NCBI RefSeq assembly: GCF_030440515.1
Contig: NZ_CP076543.1
Coordinates: forward strand, 5,404,501-5,468,500
Source of the DNA: Streptomyces xanthophaeus
GTDB lineage: Bacteria > Actinomycetota > Actinomycetes > Streptomycetales > Streptomycetaceae
DNA: 64,000 nt
Reading direction: 5' to 3'
In this document: piece after piece, positions 27,466 to 34,736 of the stretch
Position numbering within the stretch: the first letter of the stretch is position 1
How the letters are laid out: every line of letters begins with the position of its first letter
Position numbers and translations under genes: made by a program
The notes under the pieces: model-generated
Database searches by the model: none
The model's input: the letters and a program-made list of their open reading frames with translations, nothing else
Told to the model about the DNA's origin: nothing

Positions 27466-28608
27466 ATGGCCGTGCCAGGAGATCCACCCAACAGCACCCC
27501 CGAGGGCATGGGCGGGGGCGACGACGACTTCCGCTCGGACGACTTCCGGTCGGACGAGTACCGGTCGGTGGTGTTCGACGAGGACTTCGTCCGCGCTGCC
27601 CGGCTCCAGGAGTACTCCGCCCAGGAACGCATGGGCGAACACGCCCGCGCGGTGCGCAGCCGATCCATCTGGTCCGGCAGCGGATCCGCGTCCCGGACCA
27701 GCACCCCCGGCCGGGGCGCACGGCAGGGCATGCTGCTCGTGCTGCTCATCGCCACGGCCTTCGCCTTCGCCGTCTACATGGGGCTGCGCAACCCCTACGT
27801 GCCCCCGTCCGGGGGACCGGCCCAGGCACTCAGCAGCACCGTGATCCCGCTCGCGCCGACCACGGACGTGCCCGGCGGTCGCCCCGCCGAGCTTTATGCG
27901 AAGAGCCCCGCCGCCGACTACCGGGTCGGAGCGGCCGGCATCACCCTGCCCGCCGTGCGCCGCACGCACCACTTCACCGACGCCCAGGTCGTCGCCGCGC
28001 TGTCCATCGCCAAGGACTACCTGGTGCAGTCCTCGCTGGACCCCGACATCCTCGCCGGAGCGGCCTCCCGGCCGGTGCGCGTCCTGCTCGACCCGGACCA
28101 GCTGGCGCAGTTCGACCGCAGCATGACCTCGCCCTCCGGTGACGGCCGCCACGCGGCCACCGGCTGGCTGGTCCGCTTCGACCAGGCCACCGCCGTCGTG
28201 GCCGATTCCCGGGTCCGGGTGAGCGGCACGCTCGCCTTCGAGGAGGTGGCCCCCGACGTGCTGGAGGTCACCACCGACCACACCTTCGTCTACGCCGTAC
28301 GGCCCGCCACCGGATCCCCGGCCGCGGCCGACGGCGCCTCGCTCTTCACCGTCCGGCGCGAGCTGCGGCTGCGCTTCGACCGGGAGGACCTGACGACCCG
28401 GCGGCTGGAGCTGGCCTCGGCCTATGTGATGGCCGGGCCGCAGGACTGCTCCGCCGACCCGTCCGGGGCCTTCCGCCCGCTCCTGGCCGGAGCCGGCCCG
28501 ACCACGGTGGGCCCGGCCGCCAGCGACCCGTACGCCAGCGGCCAGCCGCGGCGCACGGCCGGGCTGTGCGGCGTCCTGGCCCCGCCGACGGCCCCGCCCG
28601 TCACCTAG
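27466..28608 (+). CDS. Membrane protein with SVVFDEDFVR motif (second of pair), large extracytoplasmic domain
   Basis: Unknown function, 380 residues. The N-terminus has a small repeat (DDFRSDDFRSDEYRS) running into SVVFDEDFVRAARLQEYS, matching the preceding protein. A single helix at about residues 86–104 anchors a ~270-residue outer domain without recognised catalytic motif; it contains two cysteines near the C-terminus (DCSADP, GLCGVL) that may form a disulfide. Topology suggests an envelope factor with a cytoplasmic docking peptide. Ends 37 bases from the convergent M48 protease gene. Confidence 0.82.
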   Translation: MAVPGDPPNSTPEGMGGGDDDFRSDDFRSDEYRSVVFDEDFVRAARLQEYSAQERMGEHARAVRSRSIWSGSGSASRTSTPGRGARQGMLLVLLIATAFAFAVYMGLRNPYVPPSGGPAQALSSTVIPLAPTTDVPGGRPAELYAKSPAADYRVGAAGITLPAVRRTHHFTDAQVVAALSIAKDYLVQSSLDPDILAGAASRPVRVLLDPDQLAQFDRSMTSPSGDGRHAATGWLVRFDQATAVVADSRVRVSGTLAFEEVAPDVLEVTTDHTFVYAVRPATGSPAAADGASLFTVRRELRLRFDREDLTTRRLELASAYVMAGPQDCSADPSGAFRPLLAGAGPTTVGPAASDPYASGQPRRTAGLCGVLAPPTAPPVT

Positions 28609-28645
28609 CCCGCGACACCGCCCCCGCCGCCGCAGGCCGCTCCCG

Positions 28646-29722
28646 TCAGCCCTGCTCCGTAGCCCCGCCCTTGTCCTGCGTCGCGGTGCCGGCTCCGGCT
28701 CCGGCGCCGGTGAACTTGTCGCGGAGCTTGCCGCCCAGGTCGCCCGCGCCGCCCGCGATGTCACCCACCAGCTTCAGCAGCGGGTCCTTGCTGGTGCGCA
28801 CCGAGTCGGCGTAGTGCGCGGCGGACTGCCGGAAGGAGTCGGTCACCGAGGCGTCCTTGTCCTCGTCCCGCCGCGGGTAGTGGCCGTCCATGATCCGCTG
28901 GTGGTCGCGGCTCTCCGCCCACTTCTTCAGCTCGGCCGCCCGCACCGTGGTGAAGGGGTGCGTCCGGGGCAGCAGATTCAGGATCTTCAGCACGGAGTCG
29001 CGCAGATCGCCGCTCGACTCGTACTCCTCGGCCTGGGCCAGGAAGGCGTCCACGTTCATCTCGTGGAGGTGGTTGCCGCCCGCGATCTTCATCAGCCCCC
29101 GCATCGAGGCCTGCACGTCCTGTCCCACCAGCAGCCCGGCCCGGTCGGCCGAGAGCTCCGACTTGCGGAACCACTCCCGCAGCGCGGTCACGATCGTCAT
29201 GATCGCCACATTGCCCAGCGGGATCCACGCGACCTTCAGCGCCAGGTTGGTCAGGAACAGCAGGACCGTGCGGTAGACGGCGTGCCCCGACAGCGCGTGG
29301 CCCACCTCGTGGCCCACCACCGCACGCATCTCCTCCTCGTCGAGCAGCTCGACGAGGCCCGTGGTCACCACGATGATCGGCTCGTCCAGCCCGATGCACA
29401 TGGCGTTGGGGTTCGGGTCCTGCTGCACGTACATCTGCGGGACCTTCTCCAGGTCCAGGATGTAGCAGGCGTCGCGCAGCATCGCGTACAGGTGCGGGAA
29501 CTGCGTCTCGCCCACCCGCACCGACTCCGACAGGAACAGCAGTCTCAGGCTGCGCTCCGGAAGCAGTCCGCTCAGCGCCTTGAACACCGTGTCGAAGCCG
29601 CTCAGCTTGCGCAGCGCCACCAGCGCGGAGCGGTCCGCCGGATGCTCGTACGCGCGCGACGAGATGCCGGGGAACCGCCTCCGGTCCCGCGCCGGTGCTT
29701 TCTCGAACCCTGTTTCCGTCAT
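28646..29722 (-). CDS. M48 family zinc metallopeptidase
   Basis: Membrane-associated HtpX/Ste24-like protease of 358 residues. The zinc motif HEVGH lies in MRAVVGHEVGHALSGH, and the third ligand region is in SELSADRAGLL. Hydrophobic segment(s) follow the HExxH site (VLLFLTNLALKVAWIPLGNVAIM). The C-terminal ~60 residues are Gly/Lys-rich. Members degrade damaged or signalling membrane proteins. The ATG at 29722 gives a protein in line with relatives; no operon partner is adjacent. Confidence 0.9.
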   Translation of the reverse strand: MTETGFEKAPARDRRRFPGISSRAYEHPADRSALVALRKLSGFDTVFKALSGLLPERSLRLLFLSESVRVGETQFPHLYAMLRDACYILDLEKVPQMYVQQDPNPNAMCIGLDEPIIVVTTGLVELLDEEEMRAVVGHEVGHALSGHAVYRTVLLFLTNLALKVAWIPLGNVAIMTIVTALREWFRKSELSADRAGLLVGQDVQASMRGLMKIAGGNHLHEMNVDAFLAQAEEYESSGDLRDSVLKILNLLPRTHPFTTVRAAELKKWAESRDHQRIMDGHYPRRDEDKDASVTDSFRQSAAHYADSVRTSKDPLLKLVGDIAGGAGDLGGKLRDKFTGAGAGAGTATQDKGGATEQG

Positions 29723-29863
29723 AGCGCCCTCCCCTGGATGGACCTGATCGACCCTGCGTCTATCCTCTCCAACGCCTGAGTCGGCGTGAGCGTGCCCCAG
29801 GCCCCCGCATACGATGTGAGCGAAGTCTCCGGCCCGCTCCCCGACTCGATAGGTATCTGCCTG

Positions 29864-30031
29864 ATGAGCCTCTCCACCACCGCCCACAACCTGGTCGTCC
29901 TCGCATCGGAGGGGGCCGAGCAGCACGGCGGCAACCACGACAGCCTGAACCCGTACCTGACCGGCGGCGGTGCCTTCCTGATCCTGATCCTGATGCTCTG
30001 GGTCACCACGCGCCTGAACCGCGACCGCTGA
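29864..30031 (+). CDS. Small single-span membrane protein
   Basis: A 55-residue protein: a polar N-terminal half (MSLSTTAHNLVVLASEG...), the GG turn, then one helix (GGGAFLILILMLWVTTRLN) and a basic end. Similar tiny proteins are conserved beside nadD in Streptomyces, as far as I recall. ATG 29864 is chosen over the in-frame GTG 29786 because the family starts there and TACGAT near 29812 would be its promoter. No function known. Confidence 0.75.
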   Translation: MSLSTTAHNLVVLASEGAEQHGGNHDSLNPYLTGGGAFLILILMLWVTTRLNRDR

Positions 30032-30103
30032 GCCGCTGAGCCCGTCGAACCCGTCGAACCCGACGAGAACGCCGCGTCCGCCGGGCCAGTAGGCTCTGCG
30101 CTC

Positions 30104-30721
30104 ATGGGAGAGCAGGAGATGCCTACCGGTCCGGTCAAGCGCCGGCTCGGAGTGATGGGCGGGACATTCGACCCGATCCATCACGGACACCTGGTGGCCG
30201 CCAGCGAGGTGGCCGCCCTTTTCCACCTCGACGAGGTGATGTTCGTGCCGACCGGCGAGCCGTGGCAGAAGTCGCAGCGGGCCGTGTCGCCGGCCGAGGA
30301 CCGCTACCTGATGACGGTCATCGCCACGGCTTCGAACCCGCAGTTCTCGGTGAGCCGCATCGACATCGACCGCGGCGGGCCGACGTACACCATCGACACC
30401 CTGCGGGACCTGAAGGCGCAGAACGACGACGCCGACCTGTTCTTCATCACCGGTGCCGACGCGCTCGCACAGATCCTGACCTGGCGCAACGCCGAAGAGC
30501 TCTTCTCGCTCTCCCACTTCATCGGAGTCACCCGGCCGGGCCACGTGCTCACCGACGACGGGCTCCCGGAAGGCGGCGTCTCCCTGGTGGAGGTGCCCGC
30601 GCTCGCGATCTCGTCCACCGACTGCCGTGCGAGGGTGGCCCAGGGGGACCCCGTCTGGTACCTGGTGCCGGACGGTGTCGTGCGTTACATCGACAAGCGT
30701 GAGCTGTACCGGGGAGCCTGA
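30104..30721 (+). CDS. nadD: Nicotinate-nucleotide adenylyltransferase
   Basis: Adenylates nicotinate mononucleotide in NAD synthesis. The 205-residue protein has the nucleotidyl-transferase motif [12 protein letters not shown] and the C-terminal [10 protein letters not shown] motif (ISSTxxR). ATG 30104 is 8 bases after TAGGCT, a likely leaderless start; ATG 30119 is an alternative. Leads a nadD–LCP–rsfS–phosphatase run with short gaps, the usual actinobacterial order. Confidence 0.95.
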   Translation: MGEQEMPTGPVKRRLGVMGGTFDPIHHGHLVAASEVAALFHLDEVMFVPTGEPWQKSQRAVSPAEDRYLMTVIATASNPQFSVSRIDIDRGGPTYTIDTLRDLKAQNDDADLFFITGADALAQILTWRNAEELFSLSHFIGVTRPGHVLTDDGLPEGGVSLVEVPALAISSTDCRARVAQGDPVWYLVPDGVVRYIDKRELYRGA

Positions 30722-30745
30722 GCTTCCGGAGAGAGGGGCCCCGCG

Positions 30746-32482
30746 GTGAACGACCGACAGGATCCGTACGACCCGTATGCCGCCCAGGAGCAGCAGCTCG
30801 TCGGCTACGACGCGTACGGGCGGCCGGTGTACGGCCAGGTGCCCGCGCAGCCCGCCCAGCCCGCTCCGGCCGCCCCGCAGCAGTACGGGCAGCAGCAGTA
30901 TGAGCAGCAGCAGTACGGCTACGACTACCAGGGCTACGGCCAGCAGCAGCCGCAACAGCAACAGCAGTACTACCCGCAGCAGCAGGCCCCCCAGGAGTAC
31001 GGGCAGCAGGAGTACACCCAGGCGCCCGCCTACGGGTACGACACGCAGCAGACCCAGCAGTGGATCCCGCAGCAGAGCGCCCCGGAGCCCCCGGTCCCCG
31101 CCGAACGGCCGGCCGCCCAGGTTCCCGAGCCGCGCCGGCCGGACGCCGACGAGGGCGGTGCGCGGACCGACGAGCGCGACCGCGACCGCGGGCGTGACGG
31201 CGAGCCCCAGGCGGACCGGGACTACCGCACCGAGATGTTCGCCTTCATCGACCAGCCGGACGAGGACTCCGAGGACGTCATCGACTGGCTCAAATTCACC
31301 GAGAGCCGCACCGAGCGCCGCGAAGAGGCCCGCCGCCGCGGCCGCAACCGGGTGGTGGCGCTGATCGTCGTCCTCGCCCTGTTCGTCGTCGGCGGCCTCG
31401 GCTACCTCTGGTACGCGGGCAAGCTGCCCTTCCTCGACGGCCCCGGCGAGAAGAAGACCGCTGCGACGGCCGACGCGGGAGCGCAGAAGCGGGACATCAT
31501 CGTCGTGCACCTGCACAACACCAAGAAGGGCGGCACCTCCTCGGCGCTGCTCGTCGACAACGTCACCACCAAGAAGGGTGCCACCGTCCTGCTGCCGAAC
31601 ACCCTGGCCGTCACCGGCCAGGACGGGACGCCGACGGGGCTCGGCAAGTCGGTCGAGGAAGGCGGTCTCGGCACCCGCGAGGCCCTCGACTCCGTGCTGG
31701 GCACCCGCATCGGCGGCACCTGGCGCCTGGACACCCCCTTCCTGGAGAACCTGGTCGAGCTGGTCGGCGGCATCGAGGTCGACACCGACACCGCGGTCCC
31801 GGCCGACGACGCCGCCAAGACCCCGGCCGTGGCCCAGGGGCAGAAGCAGAGCCTGAGCGGCCCGATGGCCGTGGCGTACGCCACGTTCCGCGGGCAGGGC
31901 GAACCGGAGGCCAAACAGCTGGAACGCGTGGGCAAGGTGCTCCAGGCGGTGCTGCGCAAGGTTCCGAGCGACCCGAAGGCGGCGGCCGTGACCGTCGAGA
32001 GCATCGGCCAGATCCTCGATCCCGCCCTGAACGCGCAGACCCTCGGGGCCCTGCTGTCCCGGCTCGGCGCGCACGCCAAGGTGGGCGCGTACCGCACGGA
32101 CGTCCTCGCGGTGAAGGCGGACGGCACGCTCACGGACGACGCGAACAAGTCGGTCGTCAAGGAGGTGCTGGGCGGCTCCGGCGCCGCGGCGCAGCCCGGT
32201 GCGGCCCCGCGCGTCGGCCTCAAGGACGCCAGCGGCGACGAGAAGATGCAGGTCGCGGCCAAGGCGACGCTCGTGAACGGCGGCTACGCCTTCGTCGACG
32301 GCGGGAAGGCCGACAAGACGGCGGCCACCTCGCAGATCACCTACCAGGACGACGCGCAGCGGGACCGCGCGATCGAGGTCGCCAAGACGCTGGGACTGCC
32401 CGAGACGGCCGTGAAGAAGGGTGAGAACGCGGTGAACGCGGAGATCGTGGTGATCCTGGGCAAGGACTACAAGGCGTCCTGA
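30746..32482 (+). CDS. Divergent LytR-CpsA-Psr family protein with Gln/Tyr-rich cytoplasmic tail
   Basis: A 578-residue type II membrane protein. Residues 1–~110 are dominated by Gln, Tyr and Pro (YGQQQYEQQQYGYDYQGY and similar), then an acidic/basic linker, one helix at about 203–221, an LCP-like domain (~245–420) and a LytR_C domain (~490–575). LCP enzymes attach teichoic acid or other glycopolymers to peptidoglycan. The position between nadD and rsfS matches the S. coelicolor polydiglycosylphosphate transferase PdtA (from memory). However, the canonical LCP Asp/Arg positions are not conserved here (see findings). GTG start follows a GGAGAGAGG ribosome site. Confidence 0.85.
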   Translation: MNDRQDPYDPYAAQEQQLVGYDAYGRPVYGQVPAQPAQPAPAAPQQYGQQQYEQQQYGYDYQGYGQQQPQQQQQYYPQQQAPQEYGQQEYTQAPAYGYDTQQTQQWIPQQSAPEPPVPAERPAAQVPEPRRPDADEGGARTDERDRDRGRDGEPQADRDYRTEMFAFIDQPDEDSEDVIDWLKFTESRTERREEARRRGRNRVVALIVVLALFVVGGLGYLWYAGKLPFLDGPGEKKTAATADAGAQKRDIIVVHLHNTKKGGTSSALLVDNVTTKKGATVLLPNTLAVTGQDGTPTGLGKSVEEGGLGTREALDSVLGTRIGGTWRLDTPFLENLVELVGGIEVDTDTAVPADDAAKTPAVAQGQKQSLSGPMAVAYATFRGQGEPEAKQLERVGKVLQAVLRKVPSDPKAAAVTVESIGQILDPALNAQTLGALLSRLGAHAKVGAYRTDVLAVKADGTLTDDANKSVVKEVLGGSGAAAQPGAAPRVGLKDASGDEKMQVAAKATLVNGGYAFVDGGKADKTAATSQITYQDDAQRDRAIEVAKTLGLPETAVKKGENAVNAEIVVILGKDYKAS

Positions 32483-32514
32483 CCAGGCTCCGGAGCGTCC
32501 CCGAGACAGGCTTT

Positions 32515-32542
32515 CGCCCGCGCGCGACGCTGCGCGCGGGCG
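32515..32542 (+). terminator. GC stem-loop between the LCP gene and rsfS
   Basis: CGCCCGCGCGC pairs perfectly with GCGCGCGGGCG around a six-base loop, 33 bases after the stop codon. Confidence 0.65.
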
Positions 32543-32601
32543 GTGTCGGCGGTACATGAGACCCTTGTAAGGATCTGCCCGCCAACCCGAAAGCATGGCC
32601 A

Positions 32602-33048
32602 GTGACCGCCACGGACCGCTCCATCGAGCTCATCACCGCCGCCGCCCAGGCCGCGGCCGACCGGCTCGCGCACGACATCATCGCGTACGACGTCAGCGAC
32701 GTGCTGTCGATCACCGACGCCTTCCTGCTCGCCTCGGCGCCCAACGACCGCCAGGTCAAGTCGATCGTCGACGAGATCGAGGAGCGCCTGCTCAAGGAGC
32801 TCGGCGCCAAGCCGGTGCGCCGCGAGGGCGACCGCGACGCCCGCTGGATCCTGCTCGACTACGTCGACATCGTCGTTCACGTCCAGCACAGCGAGGAGCG
32901 TGTCTTCTACGCGCTGGAGCGCCTGTGGAAGGACTGCCCCGAGATCGAGCTGCCCGAAGACGCCAAGCTCACCATCGGCAAGGCCGAAGAGCACGCCAAG
33001 CTGCGCGAGGCGGCGGGCGACGACGAACTGGACGGTGATCTGTTCTGA
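32602..33048 (+). CDS. rsfS: Ribosomal silencing factor RsfS
   Basis: Binds protein L14 on the 50S subunit and blocks subunit joining when nutrients are scarce. The 148-residue protein shows the RsfS features DISDVLSITDAFLLASAPNDRQ-like core, RREGDRDARWILLDYVDIVVHV and RVFYALERLW. The GTG start is the first possible before the conserved part. Its stop overlaps the apparent CTG start of the next gene. Confidence 0.94.
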   Translation: MTATDRSIELITAAAQAAADRLAHDIIAYDVSDVLSITDAFLLASAPNDRQVKSIVDEIEERLLKELGAKPVRREGDRDARWILLDYVDIVVHVQHSEERVFYALERLWKDCPEIELPEDAKLTIGKAEEHAKLREAAGDDELDGDLF

Positions 33049-33701
33049 GCGCGACCACCTCGGGCAAGTCCGGCAGGAAGATCGTCCTCTGGCGGCACGG
33101 CCAGACCTCGTGGAATCTGGAGCGCCGCTTCCAGGGCTCCACGGACATCGAGCTGACCGAGGCGGGTGTGGCGCAGGCGCGCCGCTCCGCGCGGTTGCTC
33201 GCCTCGCTGAAGCCGGATGCCATCGTGGCGTCCGACCTGCAGCGCGCCTCTGCCACGGCTGCCGAGCTGGCGGCCCTCACGGGGCTGGCGGTGTCGCACG
33301 ACGCGGCGCTGCGCGAGACGTACGCCGGCGAGTGGCAGGGCCTCACGCACGACGAGATCCTCGAGAAGTACGGCGAGCAGTATTCGGCGTGGAAGCGCGG
33401 CGAACCGGTCCGCCGCGGCGGCGGTGAGCTGGAGACCGAGGTCGCCGACCGTGCGGCGCCGGTGGTGCTGGAACACGCCGGCCGGCTGCCGCAGTCCGGC
33501 ACCCTCGTCGTGGTCAGCCACGGCGGCACCATCCGTACGACGATCGGGCGCCTGCTGGGCCTGGACTCGTACTACTGGGAGGGCCTCGGCGGGCTCTCCA
33601 ACTGCTGCTGGTCCGTCCTCGGCGAGGGCGCGCGCGGCTGGCGTCTGCTGGAGCACAACGCCGGCACGCTGCCGGAACCGGTGCTCGGCGACGACGACTA
33701 G
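33045..33701 (+). CDS. Histidine phosphatase (phosphoglycerate-mutase-like), probable CTG start
   Basis: Soluble phosphatase of the RHG branch, 218 residues. The catalytic motif LWRHGQTSWN follows 14 residues after the first codon; further signature pieces are the acid-base glutamate region (RETYAGEWQGLTHDEI) and VVSHGGTIRTT. The frame is closed by a TGA at 33036–33038, and the only possible initiation codon before the catalytic histidine is CTG 33045, giving a CTGA overlap with the rsfS stop. Starting at the later GTG 33165/33168 would delete the active site. Substrate unknown; rsfS linkage is conserved in actinobacteria. Confidence 0.88.
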   Translation: MSATTSGKSGRKIVLWRHGQTSWNLERRFQGSTDIELTEAGVAQARRSARLLASLKPDAIVASDLQRASATAAELAALTGLAVSHDAALRETYAGEWQGLTHDEILEKYGEQYSAWKRGEPVRRGGGELETEVADRAAPVVLEHAGRLPQSGTLVVVSHGGTIRTTIGRLLGLDSYYWEGLGGLSNCCWSVLGEGARGWRLLEHNAGTLPEPVLGDDD

Positions 33702-33742
33702 AGCGGCCTTCCGCCGCTCCCCGGCGGGGCTCCCACCCGGAT

Positions 33743-33772
33743 TTCACTTTCCGGCTGGTCACAGGCTAGAGT
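33743..33772 (+). promoter_or_regulatory. Predicted promoter of first tRNA-Ala
   Basis: TTCACT at 33743–33748 and TAGAGT at 33767–33772 with an 18-base spacer, about 53 bases before the tRNA. Confidence 0.5.
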
Positions 33773-33825
33773 TCTTCTTGTTCGCAGCGCAGAACACCGG
33801 AGACGGGGGGAGCGCGGCGGAGAGC

Positions 33826-33898
33826 GGGGCTATAGCTCAGTTGGTAGAGCGCCTGCATGGCATGCAGGAGGTCAGGAGTTCAATTCTCCTTAGCTCCA
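33826..33898 (+). tRNA. tRNA-Ala (anticodon GGC), copy 1
   Basis: All four arms fold: acceptor GGGGCTA/TAGCTCC with the G3:U70 pair that marks alanine tRNAs, D-arm GCTC...GAGC, anticodon stem CCTGC/GCAGG with loop ATGGCAT (anticodon GGC), and T-arm AGGAG/CTCCT with TTCAATT loop. The 3' CCA end is not encoded. Reads GCC, the dominant alanine codon in this genome. Confidence 0.97.
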
Positions 33899-33903
33899 CA
33901 ATC

Positions 33904-33943
33904 AGGATCCCGTCCCCAACAGGGGGCGGGATCCTTGCTTTTG
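33904..33943 (+). terminator. Intrinsic terminator after first tRNA-Ala
   Basis: AGGATCCCG pairs with CGGGATCCT (inner CCCC/GGGG pairs extend it), followed by TTGCTTTTG. One of the few T-tailed terminators here. Confidence 0.85.
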
Positions 33944-34042
33944 TACCCTTTGCGTTTGCTGACCTGGCCCGCACCGGCATGGCAGAATCGTGACCGCCGG
34001 AGGGGGAGACGACGGCCCGACGCGGGAGGGAGTCGCTGACGG

Positions 34043-34276
34043 ATGGGTGCACACCGGCGCCGGTGCGACTGGTGCAACAACGGCACGCCGATCGTGCGGG
34101 ACATGGACCCGGTCAACCCCGACTACCAGTACTGGTGCGAGGAATGCGCTCGGGCGCTGATCATAAAAGGCGACCCGATCGAGACGTACCGTGAGCTGGA
34201 AGGGGAGCCGATCTACGGGCGGCTGCTCGACGAGCACTGCACACTCAAGCGGTTCTACCAGTTCGCGAGGGCGTGA
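34043..34276 (+). CDS. Small zinc-ribbon-like protein
   Basis: A 77-residue protein with two CxxC pairs, CDWC at residues 8–11 and CEEC at about 32–35, spaced as in a zinc ribbon. The sequence between and after them (DMDPVNPDYQYW, IKGDPIETYRELEGEP) is acidic-aromatic. Function unknown; could bind nucleic acid or a protein partner. It lies alone between two identical tRNA-Ala genes, each with its own promoter and terminator. Confidence 0.82.
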   Translation: MGAHRRRCDWCNNGTPIVRDMDPVNPDYQYWCEECARALIIKGDPIETYRELEGEPIYGRLLDEHCTLKRFYQFARA

Positions 34277-34324
34277 CAATTTGGCTCAAATCGGACATGG
34301 TCTCTGGTCGGTGGAAACCGATTT

Positions 34325-34352
34325 TTGGACCAGGGCCATGACCGTGTAATGT
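34325..34352 (+). promoter_or_regulatory. Predicted promoter of second tRNA-Ala
   Basis: TTGGAC at 34325–34330 and TAATGT at 34347–34352 are 16 bases apart, about 55 bases before the tRNA; the surrounding DNA is clearly more AT-rich than neighbours. Confidence 0.55.
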
Positions 34353-34407
34353 TTGGGACGTCGCCAAGGGGAACCGGCAAGGGAAACCGAAGCGGCAAGC
34401 ACAACAA

Positions 34408-34480
34408 GGGGCTATAGCTCAGTTGGTAGAGCGCCTGCATGGCATGCAGGAGGTCAGGAGTTCAATTCTCCTTAGCTCCA
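34408..34480 (+). tRNA. tRNA-Ala (anticodon GGC), copy 2
   Basis: Base-for-base identical over 73 nucleotides to the copy at 33826–33898, with the same G3:U70 pair and GGC anticodon. No encoded CCA. Confidence 0.97.
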
Positions 34481-34487
34481 CAGTGAA

Positions 34488-34520
34488 GAAGCGGGCCACC
34501 CGGATCGGGTGGCCCGCTTC
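34488..34520 (+). terminator. Terminator after second tRNA-Ala
   Basis: A perfect 15-bp stem, GAAGCGGGCCACCCG against CGGGTGGCCCGCTTC, with a three-base loop, followed by TCGTT. Confidence 0.85.
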
Positions 34521-34570
34521 TCGTTGTGCCGGTCGGCGGAACGGCTGAGCGTCGGCGGGGGCCGCTGCGG

Positions 34571-34621
34571 TACCCTGACGCCATGCGTGCCGTACGCCTT
34601 CTGCTTACCGAGCCGCGCTGA
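34571..34621 (+). CDS. leuS leader peptide with three consecutive Leu codons
   Basis: A 12-codon open frame, ATG at 34583 to TGA at 34619–34621, encodes [12 protein letters not shown]. The three Leu codons are CTT CTG CTT; CTT is rare in this genome. A -10-like TACCCT at 34571–34576 ends six bases before the ATG, so the message would start at or beside the initiation codon (the feature includes this box). Downstream lie a small hairpin and a T-tailed terminator before leuS. This is the layout of a ribosome-mediated attenuator sensing charged tRNA-Leu. Prediction from sequence; similar attenuators have been proposed for leucine genes in actinobacteria. Confidence 0.75.
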   Translation, partial: YPDAMRAVRLLLTEPR

Positions 34622-34627
34622 TCAGTA

Positions 34628-34686
34628 CCGACCCTTCGAGATGGTCGGACCCGGCGCGGCGTCCCCTCCTGTGCGAGGGGTTTTTT
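34628..34686 (+). promoter_or_regulatory. leuS attenuator: pause hairpin and intrinsic terminator
   Basis: CCGACC (34628–34633) pairs with GGTCGG (34643–34648). CCCCTC (34663–34668) pairs with GAGGGG (34675–34680) and is followed directly by six T residues, an intrinsic terminator lying 51 bases before the leuS start rather than after a gene. GCCGCGC in the leader-peptide end (34612–34618) can also pair with GCGCGGC (34654–34660), which gives a structure a stalled ribosome would disturb. Confidence 0.72.
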
Positions 34687-34736
34687 CGTTTGGGCAGGCA
34701 GAGACGGCAGAGACGATCGATGGAGCTTCAGAAATC

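Noticed and set aside
34043..34480. An integrated mini-element using tRNA-Ala as attachment site
   Set aside because: No integrase or mobility gene; both tRNAs are complete with their own promoters, and the small gene has normal host composition.
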